From: JAZMZS01 sp045120955
GTDB lineage: Bacteria > Bacillota > Clostridia > Oscillospirales > CAG-272
Assembly (NCBI GenBank): GCA_045120955.1
Contig: JBGVFH010000045.1
Span: 1-5,013, forward strand
Reading direction: 5' to 3'
DNA: 5,013 nt
How positions within the stretch are numbered: the stretch's first letter is position 1; every line of letters starts with the position of its first letter. Below the pieces are notes generated by a model that did no database searches, was not told where the DNA came from, and worked only from the letters and a program-made list of their open reading frames with translations. This document shows, one piece after another, positions 1 to 4,689 of the stretch. Made by a program: the position numbers and the translations under genes.

Positions 1-497
1 TTCAGGCGCTCCTTTTCTTCCTCGGCAAAATCATCGGGTGAAAAAGCCTCGGCTTCAACAGCCTCTCCGTTATACGCGCGGTTGATCTCATCAAGAAAAA
101 CCATGATCGAGGCGCCGTCAAAAACAATATGATGTATGTCAAAGAAAAAGTATTTGCCGTTTGATGTTGTGACAATAAATAATCGACACAGACAGTCTTT
201 GTGCAAATCAAAGGGCGCAACAAAGTCATACGGCTCAAACGCGTCCGTTGTGATATGCTCTATCTGTACTGTGTCGAAGCGGTGGTATTTATATACTTCT
301 CCTTTTTCATCAACGTCAAATGACGTGAGTAATGCCTTGCGGTTCTGAACAACGGCTTTTACTGCCTGTTCAAATTTGTCTGTGTCTATATCGTCGGGCA
401 GACCTATGATAAGAGGCAGATTATACGCGCAGTCTCCGCGCTGAGTCTGCTCGATATAAATTCCATACTCGGTTTTTGAAAGCGGATATTTTTTCAT
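1..497 (-). CDS. Nonribosomal peptide synthetase-like protein, N-terminal condensation domain (partial, runs off left edge)
   Basis: The frame is open from an ATG at 497 to the window edge, giving the first 165 residues. It reads as a condensation (C) domain, which in NRPSs joins two carrier-protein-bound acyl or peptidyl units through an amide bond in the cytoplasm. The diagnostic C3 motif HHIVFDG (HHxxxDG) is complete at residues 122-128; its second His and the Asp-Gly are the active-site signature. The start PLSKTEYGIYIEQ (residues 5-17) fits the C1 motif, and KALLTSF near residues 56-62 fits the C2 region. The ATG is supported by GAGGA 7 nt upstream, inside the end of the STAS gene, with only 3 nt between the genes. 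No adenylation or carrier domain is visible because the gene continues outside. A stand-alone condensation-like acyltransferase cannot be excluded; a multi-domain NRPS is the more usual setting. The product is unknown. Confidence 0.85.
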   Translation of the reverse strand, partial: MKKYPLSKTEYGIYIEQTQRGDCAYNLPLIIGLPDDIDTDKFEQAVKAVVQNRKALLTSFDVDEKGEVYKYHRFDTVQIEHITTDAFEPYDFVAPFDLHKDCLCRLFIVTTSNGKYFFFDIHHIVFDGASIMVFLDEINRAYNGEAVEAEAFSPDDFAEEEKERL

Positions 498-500
498 TGT

Positions 501-800
501 CTATTCCTCGATGTTAAGAATCTTATTAAATCCTGTCAGATTTATGATCGTACTTACGTTTTTGGTCAGTCCCTTGAGCACAAGACCGTCCTTTGGCGCC
601 ATCGCTCTGTGAGCCGCAACTATTACTCTCATGCCAGCGGATGAAATATACTCAACTTCACTCATATCAAAAATAAGCTTATCGGCGTCATTCTCAATTT
701 CGCGGAATTTGCTCTCAAGCTCGGGCGCCGTAAGAGTATCGATTCTGCCGCTGACAGCGATCGTGTAAATCTTGTTTTCGGATGTAACTGTTAAATTCAT
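501..800 (-). CDS. STAS-domain anti-sigma factor antagonist (SpoIIAA/RsbV-like)
   Basis: A complete 99-residue single STAS domain, the usual length for SpoIIAA/RsbV proteins (about 100-117 aa). In this family the unphosphorylated antagonist binds an anti-sigma/kinase partner (SpoIIAB, RsbW) and frees the partner's target. The kinase inactivates it by phosphorylating one serine, and a PP2C phosphatase reverses this. The core DMSEVEYISSAGMRVIV spans residues 45-61. Aligned with SpoIIAA, Ser54 (codon 641-639) takes the place of phosphoacceptor Ser58. The early strand, with a GRID motif at 18-21, is also typical. The start ATG at 800 has AAAGGAG at 814-808, 7 nt away. It is the first gene of a probable operon with the NRPS-like gene. 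No kinase or phosphatase partner is inside the window, so the regulated target is unknown; similar STAS proteins also control non-sigma targets. Confidence 0.92.
   Translation of the reverse strand: MNLTVTSENKIYTIAVSGRIDTLTAPELESKFREIENDADKLIFDMSEVEYISSAGMRVIVAAHRAMAPKDGLVLKGLTKNVSTIINLTGFNKILNIEE
505..509 (-). promoter_or_regulatory. Ribosome binding site of the NRPS-like gene, inside the STAS coding end
   Basis: On the minus strand GAGGA lies 7 nt before the ATG at 497 and overlaps the last Glu codons of the STAS gene, whose TAG stop is at 503-501. This arrangement usually gives translational coupling, so the two proteins are probably made together. Confidence 0.7.
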
Positions 801-855
801 AATATCTCTCCTTTAAAATTCTTATATATGCAGATAGAAAAGTGTATAAAATTAC

Positions 856-876
856 ATAATAATTATACATTATTAT
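856..876. repeat. 21-bp AT-only-arm inverted repeat upstream of the STAS gene
   Basis: ATAATAAT (856-863) and ATTATTAT (869-876) are perfect 8-bp inverted arms around a 5-nt spacer. On the minus strand the centre contains a perfect TATAAT (867-862), and GATAAT (877-872) lies 16 nt after TTGATT (899-894). It may therefore be an operator or simply promoter-type AT-rich DNA. No -35 hexamer at 17 nt fits the perfect TATAAT well. Confidence 0.3.
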
Positions 877-902
877 CTGTTTTGCAATAAGAAAATCAAT
901 AT

Positions 903-930
903 TTTATAAAAATGTGTCAGTATGACACAA
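903..930 (-). promoter_or_regulatory. Candidate sigma-A promoter for the STAS-NRPS operon
   Basis: On the minus strand TTGTGT (930-925) and TATAAA (908-903) are 16 nt apart. This predicts a transcript start near 896 and a leader of about 95 nt to the STAS ATG at 800. An alternative is TTGATT (899-894) with GATAAT (877-872), also 16 nt apart. Both are inferences from hexamer matches, and AT-rich DNA gives many such matches. Confidence 0.35.
913..929. promoter_or_regulatory. Perfect 17-bp palindrome, probable operator
   Basis: TGTGTCA (913-919) and TGACACA (923-929) are perfect 7-bp inverted arms around GTA. The site overlaps the -35 hexamer and spacer of the candidate promoter at 903-930, where a bound repressor would block RNA polymerase. 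The half-site is not AT-only, so it is less likely to be chance than the repeat at 856-876. I do not recognise the cognate regulator; the 17-bp odd spacing does not fit Rex (18 bp, TTGT-N10-ACAA). Confidence 0.45.
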
Positions 931-969
931 CGGATAAATCTGTGATCACGCAGGGCTGAGTGCAAAAAC

Positions 970-985
970 CGCTGTTTTTTTATAA
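970..985 (+). repeat. 16-bp direct repeat, copy 1 (outside the IS5/IS1182-type element)
   Basis: The 16-mer CGCTGTTTTTTTATAA at 970-985 is repeated exactly at 2561-2576, inside the transposase leader. Similarity stops abruptly on both sides. It contains a T7 run, which raises the chance of coincidence. Confidence 0.5.
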
Positions 986-1021
986 TGGTATTGCTTTTGC
1001 TCTGTATTATTACTATAATTA

Positions 1022-1036
1022 GAGTTTACTGAAAAA
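1022..1036 (+). repeat. Left terminal inverted repeat of the IS5/IS1182-type element
   Basis: GAGTTTACTGAAAAA pairs imperfectly with the right end at 2682-2696. It also forms part of a local hairpin, AGAGTTT (1021-1027) with AAACTCT (1034-1040), that covers the transposase stop codon at 1028-1026. The hairpin is not followed by a T-run on either strand, so it is not a classical terminator. Confidence 0.7.
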
Positions 1037-2540
1037 CTCTTTCATGAACGCGTAGTATAATCATCGATAAACGGCAACAGCGTAAGAACAAACGCAATAA
1101 TTCCTCCCTTAGTTTGCGGAAGGCGTTCATTGCGAGTATGGCGAATACAAGGTCGGTTTTGGCGCTGCCATCCAACTTGCTCATTACTCGGCTCATGCCG
1201 TATCTGGTTTTTAAGAGACCGTTCTTTCCCTCGACCCAATTCCGTTCGCAGGAATCACGGTACATTTGTTGCTTTTCAGCTTCCTTTTGCACCTCGTTTT
1301 TTCTGCCCAAAGCTTTGCCCGACAGGCGTATGCCGCGCAGCTTGCAATACAATTTATTGAATCTTGTCTGGTAGATCTGGTCAGCTAAAACCGCCTTTGG
1401 ATAAACGCCGAATCTGCGCTTATATTCCCTGATGCAGGCAATCAAATCTGTTGATTCGTTGAAATTGTTCCACGAGGTCTGTTCCAAATAGACATAGCCT
1501 TCAATGACTGACAGGTGAATTTTTTGCCCGAATTCCGTGGGGTTTGGACGCTTTCCTCTGACGATCGGTCTTACATGCGGCTGCTCAAGGCTGACTATAC
1601 GATCTTCGCATGATCTCTTTCCGTTCTCAAACATTTCTTTTTGCTGTGCATAAACCTTAGGGATAACTTTGAGCCGTCTTAACAGCCATGTAGGAAGGTA
1701 ATCATCGGGACATTCAAACTGCGGTCTCAGCTCATTCAGTCTTTCCATTGCAAGCTCAACATAGCGCAGCTGTTCGGATATTGCTTTTCTGACCTTGTTT
1801 TTAGACCATTTCTTGTCTTTTGAAAGCTTCAAAAATGATTTGCGAGCCTTTTTCTTGCTGTACGGGAGCATATGACCCTTGTGCGGTACGAGCTCCCAAT
1901 AGATGGATATGGCTTTTTCGAGATGCTCTCTCGATTTGTTGAGAAGGTCGATGTCGGTGGGGTATTTGATATTTGCCGGCGCGACTGTGGCGTCCATAAT
2001 CAGATGTCCACTGTTGTTATTTGCGTCGTAATCAGATTCGTCAGGTTCCAACTCAATTGACGGAGTGCCGCTGCTGTTGTCGTTATCATCCCCGCCGTTT
2101 TCAGATTCGTTTCTGTCAACATTTCGGGAGTCTTCAGGCCATTTGCCGGTGCAGAGATACTCGTTCACATCGGCGACGAAATTGACAGGAAAACGCTTAC
2201 GGAAGTGTACCATCATTGAGGAGTCAAACAGCGGCTCAGGATCGAATTCTTTTAGCCCCAGAAAATACTGCATATACGGATTCTCTGCGATCGCCTGAAC
2301 AGTCCGCTCATCCGTGATGTTCTCGGCAGATCGAATGAAGCACGCGCCGAATGCGATCCGCGAGGATATCGCCGGTCTGCCGTTTTTGAGATCGATATTT
2401 TTGAGATACTCTTCTTCGATTTTGTCCCAAGGCATTTTTCGGCTGAGCTTCACCCATCTGTTTTCGGACGAGAGCCTCTCCGCGAACGGAGCGTAAAAGC
2501 CTTCCAATGTCATTTGTGAACTGTTTTCGTTGATGTACAT
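1026..2540 (-). CDS. IS5/IS1182-family DDE transposase
   Basis: 504 residues, full length for the family. It carries out DNA cleavage and strand transfer at the element ends. The N-terminal part (about 10-120, including FDSSMMVHFRKRFP at 105-118) matches the helical DUF772-type domain found before the catalytic domain. The RNase H-like core shows the three acidic residues: Asp183 in IMDATVAP, Asp387 in VLADQIYQT and Glu437 in WVEGKNGLL. Typical companions are YPTDIDLL (193-200) and KTRYGMSR (444-451). Between the N-terminal domain and the core is a low-complexity stretch rich in Asp, Asn, Glu and Ser (about 138-177), probably a flexible linker. The ATG at 2540 has GAGGGG (2555-2550) 9 nt upstream. 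No frameshift or internal stop is present, so it looks intact and possibly active. Assignment to IS5 versus IS1182 is by motif memory, not by database comparison. Confidence 0.92.
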   Translation of the reverse strand: MYINENSSQMTLEGFYAPFAERLSSENRWVKLSRKMPWDKIEEEYLKNIDLKNGRPAISSRIAFGACFIRSAENITDERTVQAIAENPYMQYFLGLKEFDPEPLFDSSMMVHFRKRFPVNFVADVNEYLCTGKWPEDSRNVDRNESENGGDDNDNSSGTPSIELEPDESDYDANNNSGHLIMDATVAPANIKYPTDIDLLNKSREHLEKAISIYWELVPHKGHMLPYSKKKARKSFLKLSKDKKWSKNKVRKAISEQLRYVELAMERLNELRPQFECPDDYLPTWLLRRLKVIPKVYAQQKEMFENGKRSCEDRIVSLEQPHVRPIVRGKRPNPTEFGQKIHLSVIEGYVYLEQTSWNNFNESTDLIACIREYKRRFGVYPKAVLADQIYQTRFNKLYCKLRGIRLSGKALGRKNEVQKEAEKQQMYRDSCERNWVEGKNGLLKTRYGMSRVMSKLDGSAKTDLVFAILAMNAFRKLREELLRLFLRCCRLSMIILRVHERVFQ

Positions 2541-2560
2541 ACCTCAACACCCCTCAGATT

Positions 2561-2576
2561 CGCTGTTTTTTTATAA
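2561..2576 (+). repeat. 16-bp direct repeat, copy 2 (inside the transposase leader)
   Basis: Exact copy of 970-985, located about 20 nt upstream of the transposase start. The two copies are 1,591 bp apart. Confidence 0.5.
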
Positions 2577-2580
2577 AACG

Positions 2581-2594
2581 CCCCGATTTTGGGG
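2581..2594 (-). other. Short GC hairpin in the transposase leader
   Basis: CCCC (2581-2584) and GGGG (2591-2594) can pair around a 6-nt loop in the leader RNA, between the candidate promoter and the start codon. With four GC pairs only, it is a weak structure and may have no role. Confidence 0.3.
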
Positions 2595-2611
2595 TCATCC
2601 GCTATATGAGT

Positions 2612-2620
2612 ATTATACCA
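2612..2620 (-). promoter_or_regulatory. Extended -10 promoter of the IS5/IS1182-type transposase
   Basis: On the minus strand TGGTATAAT (2620-2612) is a perfect extended -10 (TGnTATAAT). No good -35 hexamer lies 16-18 nt upstream, which extended -10 promoters can tolerate. The predicted transcript start is near 2605, giving a leader of about 65 nt. Confidence 0.5.
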
Positions 2621-2681
2621 TATCTTGTGGAGAAATGATAGAGGATATTTGATATATTGTTGTTTTTCGCTATCGGAGAGC

Positions 2682-2696
2682 TTTTTCAGCAGAGCC
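2682..2696 (-). repeat. Right terminal inverted repeat of the IS5/IS1182-type element
   Basis: Read inward on the minus strand it is GGCTCTGCTGAAAAA followed by GCTCT, matching the left end at 1022-1036 in 11 of 15 positions plus the following CTCT after a 1-nt gap. Confidence 0.7.
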
Positions 2697-2720
2697 TATA
2701 TAGAATTGTAAAAACAGATT

Positions 2721-2733
2721 GTAACTATTCAGA
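2721..2733 (+). repeat. Left terminal inverted repeat of the IS66 element
   Basis: GTAACTATTCAGA, an exact reverse complement of 4419-4431. It contains the last codon position and TGA stop of the transposase. Confidence 0.88.
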
Positions 2734-4195
2734 GCCACCCCACAAAGATCTGATCGGTTTGACATGACAAAGCCATCTTAACTGCATGATAGGAATCGAA
2801 TCCGTTTTTGCGGGCGGTGCTGATGAGTGACATTAAGCCCATATATTCCTCTGCGCCGGTTCTGCTTCTGAAACAGCCGCAGACCTTGGTCTTGGTTTTG
2901 ATGTTTCTGATGTCTCGCTCGGCTTGGTTATTGTCGAACGGAACACAGAGCTTTTCTAAAAACAGGCAGACTGCTCCCTTGTAATTTTGAAGCCTGTCGA
3001 TGAGCGCGAGAATTTTACCGCGTTTCACTCTGCCGCGCTTTTTCTTGGGCTTAACAGGTTCGGGATTCTCACCATAAGCGTCTTTTATGATGGTGTTATA
3101 TTCACGCTTATAATTTTGAATCGTGAACATGCTGAGCGCTTCTTTTCCCGCTGCTACCGCCTTATCTTTTGCTTTTTTCATTCGCAAAAGCAGCTTTTTG
3201 AACTTGCCTGCCCAAACTTGCTCCGGATGATTCTCTATTATCCCGTTCAGTTCTCTCAAAAGATGCGCGCAGCATACGGAATGCGTCACACCGTCAAACT
3301 TCCAATAGGAAGCCCAGCAATCGTGGACAATGATGCCGTGATAATCGGGAAGGACTCCCACGGATTTTATGCCTTCATAACCGCGCTTCTTGCTGACAGT
3401 CATATAAGTGTAGCTTCCGTTTGATACATTGTGAACCCAGTGCAGCTTGCCGTCAATGTTTGTTCCTGTTTCGTCGCAGTGAACCAACGGACTTTCAGAC
3501 AGCTTCCGTCGTATTGTATCAAGCGAAGGCTTTATCTTTTCGGCACAGCGGCTGACGATATTCTTGATCGTGCCTGTGGAAAGCGGTATATTGAATACGC
3601 CGCCTAATATTTCATGTAATCTGTTAACGCTGACCGCGCCTACCGTATTAAATGCAACAACAAGTGCTTGCAGGTTCTTGCCGTATTGTACATTTGCTTT
3701 TACATCCTTAGGAAACACTCCTGTTTTGGATTCACCGCAAAGAGGACAGACTTCAACACAGAGTTTTTCATGAGCGGTGATATTGACTTCAACCACAGCG
3801 TCAATGACGTTGCGCGTTTCCTTAACGCAAGCCTTTGCCGCACACTTATCCCGATAAGGACAGGATGTACAGTCTGCGTGCATATGCTGCTTGACTTCAT
3901 CAGGCTTGGAAAGAACAGCGAGATGCGTTCCTTGATGCCCTTTTTGTCCGCCGCGCTTCTTGCCGCTTTTTTCGCGCAGACTTTTGGGTACTTTCTTAAA
4001 GCCATCAGATGACGGCGGTTTGGAGCTGTTGCCGGAGTTTTTGTTAAGCTGCTCACGCAGTTCTTTTATTGTTGCGTTGAGTTCATCAATGGTTTTGCTC
4101 AATGAATCGACCTGCTCAATTAAAGTGTTGTTTTGCTCTAACAGCATTTGATTTTGCTTCATCAAAGACTCGATAAACTCTTGTGTAACCGGCAT
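2729..4195 (-). CDS. IS66-family transposase (TnpC type)
   Basis: 488 residues from the ATG at 4195. In-frame GTG at 4204 would add three residues, but the best Shine-Dalgarno (GGTGG, about 5 nt away) serves the ATG. Domain order is typical of IS66. A leucine-rich coiled coil (about 10-52) is followed by the linker SSKPPSSDG (57-65) and a Lys/Gly-rich patch ending GGQKGHQG. A zinc-finger-like region has Cys109, Cys112, Cys118, Cys150 and Cys153. The DDE catalytic core has Asp241 in HCDET, Asp292 in VHDCW and Glu426 in DNNQAERDIR. The C-terminal tail after the core (about 445-485) is also family-like. The frame is intact. The protein inserts and excises the element; a basic Pro/Lys stretch (about 377-394) sits before the final acidic residue. 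It points toward the IS5/IS1182-type gene, with no terminator seen between them. Confidence 0.95.
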   Translation of the reverse strand: MPVTQEFIESLMKQNQMLLEQNNTLIEQVDSLSKTIDELNATIKELREQLNKNSGNSSKPPSSDGFKKVPKSLREKSGKKRGGQKGHQGTHLAVLSKPDEVKQHMHADCTSCPYRDKCAAKACVKETRNVIDAVVEVNITAHEKLCVEVCPLCGESKTGVFPKDVKANVQYGKNLQALVVAFNTVGAVSVNRLHEILGGVFNIPLSTGTIKNIVSRCAEKIKPSLDTIRRKLSESPLVHCDETGTNIDGKLHWVHNVSNGSYTYMTVSKKRGYEGIKSVGVLPDYHGIIVHDCWASYWKFDGVTHSVCCAHLLRELNGIIENHPEQVWAGKFKKLLLRMKKAKDKAVAAGKEALSMFTIQNYKREYNTIIKDAYGENPEPVKPKKKRGRVKRGKILALIDRLQNYKGAVCLFLEKLCVPFDNNQAERDIRNIKTKTKVCGCFRSRTGAEEYMGLMSLISTARKNGFDSYHAVKMALSCQTDQIFVGWL

Positions 4196-4208
4196 TTGCT
4201 CCACCGCC

Positions 4209-4242
4209 TTTCGTTACTGATATTATACCAGAATTAACGAAA
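4209..4242 (-). promoter_or_regulatory. IS66 transposase promoter enclosed in a perfect inverted repeat
   Basis: On the minus strand TGGTATAAT (4230-4222) is an extended -10 with no clear -35, predicting a start near 4215, only about 20 nt before the ATG. The -10 lies between perfect 8-bp arms, TTTCGTTA (4209-4216) and TAACGAAA (4235-4242), with inner CTG/CAG pairs (4217-4219 and 4229-4231). The arm nearest the gene runs directly into the AAAGG of the Shine-Dalgarno region. The site may be an operator, or a hairpin that forms only in transcripts entering from outside. Confidence 0.55.
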
Positions 4243-4418
4243 TTTGGCTATACTATCGCATTTTTGCAGTTGTGAATTTTGACGAACCCGATTTTTAAGA
4301 AACGTTTTTAGAGTCTCTGGAGAGCATAGCGTATGACAAATTTATACTTTTTTCATTCGTAAGCCCGCTATTCGATACTTCAAAATTTCTTTTGTGCAGG
4401 TATACAAATTTTTATCGT

Positions 4419-4431
4419 TCTGAATAGTTAC
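4419..4431 (-). repeat. Right terminal inverted repeat of the IS66 element
   Basis: Read inward on the minus strand it is GTAACTATTCAGA, identical to the left end at 2721-2733. Confidence 0.88.
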
Positions 4432-4579
4432 AATAAATGTTAGTGACAGAACCAACCAAACCAAACGTTGTTCCCATTGCCCTCACAGCTTGATTAATTT
4501 CTATTCTGTCTCGCGAAACGCCGACATTCCCTATCAAACCGTTATTAAGTACGCGTAGTAAAAAAAATGGGAAAAAGTC
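4432..4579 (+). other. Intergenic DNA between the IS66 element and the nifJ promoter, no feature recognised
   Basis: I see no open reading frame of note, no RNA gene and no strong hairpin here. A short AACC-rich run lies near 4451-4465. This is probably what remains of the original intergenic region between the divergent nifJ and STAS-NRPS genes. Confidence 0.5.
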
Positions 4580-4608
4580 TTTACAAAAGTTGTGAAAAGT
4601 GTTACAAT
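4580..4608 (+). promoter_or_regulatory. Sigma-A promoter of nifJ
   Basis: TTTACA (4580-4585) and TACAAT (4603-4608) are separated by exactly 17 nt, each one mismatch from consensus. The predicted start is near 4615, giving a leader of about 75 nt before the ATG at 4690. Confidence 0.7.
4590..4607. promoter_or_regulatory. Rex-like operator over the nifJ promoter
   Basis: TTGTGAA-AAGT-GTTACAA has the 18-bp layout of Rex sites (TTGTGAA-N4-TTCACAA). The first half-site matches 7 of 7 and the second 5 of 7. It covers the spacer and most of the -10, so binding would block transcription. Rex is a repressor that senses the NADH/NAD+ ratio and is known to control fermentation genes in Clostridia. That Rex binds here is inference. 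Confidence 0.5.
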
Positions 4609-4621
4609 TTAAGGTAATAAA

Positions 4622-4641
4622 TTGTGTATTAAATTACACAA
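4622..4641. promoter_or_regulatory. Second palindrome in the nifJ leader
   Basis: TTGTGTA (4622-4628) and TACACAA (4635-4641) are perfect 7-bp arms around 6 nt. The ends are TTGT and ACAA as in the upstream site, but the total is 20 bp rather than 18. Its centre is 33 bp from that of the first site. It may be a second operator or an RNA hairpin just after the transcript start. Confidence 0.4.
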
Positions 4642-4665
4642 GCGGACAAAAATTTTTTGACCGCT
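4641..4665 (+). other. Leader hairpin upstream of the nifJ ribosome binding site
   Basis: AGCGG (4641-4645) pairs with CCGCT (4661-4665). After one A-A mismatch, CAAAA (4647-4651) pairs with TTTTG (4655-4659) around a 3-nt loop. It ends 7 nt before AAGGAGG (4673-4679). No T-run follows, so it is not a terminator; stabilising the mRNA or exposing the ribosome site are possible roles. Confidence 0.4.
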
Positions 4666-4689
4666 ATATAAAAAGGAGGACGAAATCCA

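Larger units (their letters stand above)
1022..2696 (-). mobile_element. IS5/IS1182-type insertion sequence, about 1.68 kb
   Basis: One transposase gene (1026-2540) fills the element. Inward-reading ends are GAGTTTACTGAAAAA (1022-1036) and, on the minus strand, GGCTCTGCTGAAAAA (2696-2682). They match at 11 of 15 positions, and after a 1-nt gap both continue with CTCT. Each end is flanked outside by TA (1020-1021 and 2697-2698), which could be a 2-bp target duplication but is too short to prove it. The transposase stop codon lies inside the left end, as is common in compact IS elements. The 5' end has a leader of about 155 bp carrying the promoter. The boundaries are inferred from the repeats and could shift by 1-3 nt. 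The length fits the family. Confidence 0.8.
2721..4431 (-). mobile_element. IS66-family insertion sequence, single-gene (ISBst12-like) type, 1,711 bp
   Basis: The ends are perfect 13-bp inverted repeats, GTAACTATTCAGA, starting with the GTAA typical of IS66 elements. The match extends outward by ATT on both sides (2718 and 4434). Only the large transposase gene is present. The 227 bp upstream of it (4205-4431) hold the promoter and no gene, so tnpA and tnpB are naturally absent, as in the ISBst12 subgroup. IS66 elements normally make 8-bp target duplications, but 2713-2720 (AACAGATT) and 4432-4439 (AATAAATG) do not match. A flank was therefore probably lost or rearranged after insertion. The transposase stop codon (2731-2729) lies within the left repeat. 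Confidence 0.9.

Noticed and set aside
136..348. Open frame on the plus strand opposite the condensation domain
   Set aside because: The minus frame has a complete HHxxxDG motif and a good ribosome site; the plus frame has no recognisable motif and is a shadow.
913..929. Rex site in front of the STAS gene
   Set aside because: The palindrome has a 3-nt centre and TGTGTCA arms, giving 17 bp; Rex sites have 18 bp with TTGT-N10-ACAA.
942..949. GTGATCAC palindrome
   Set aside because: An 8-bp palindrome alone is too short to support an operator, and it is not positioned over a recognised promoter element.
964..981. AAAAAC-CGCT-GTTTTT hairpin followed by T residues, a possible terminator
   Set aside because: The stem is only 6 bp and almost all A-T, with its T-run mostly inside the stem. 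On the minus strand, where a terminator for the transposase is needed, no T-run follows.
1048..1057. 10-mer ACGCGTAGTA shared with 4551-4560, a possible remnant of the same element
   Set aside because: A 10-base match is expected by chance in a 5-kb window, and the flanks do not match.
2987..3424. 145-codon open frame on the plus strand inside the IS66 transposase
   Set aside because: It is antisense to a well-conserved catalytic region including Asp241 and Asp292, with no credible ribosome site or recognised domain.
2713..4439. 8-bp target duplication of the IS66 element
   Set aside because: AACAGATT (2713-2720) and AATAAATG (4432-4439) differ. Moving the boundary out by the shared ATT does not create a match.
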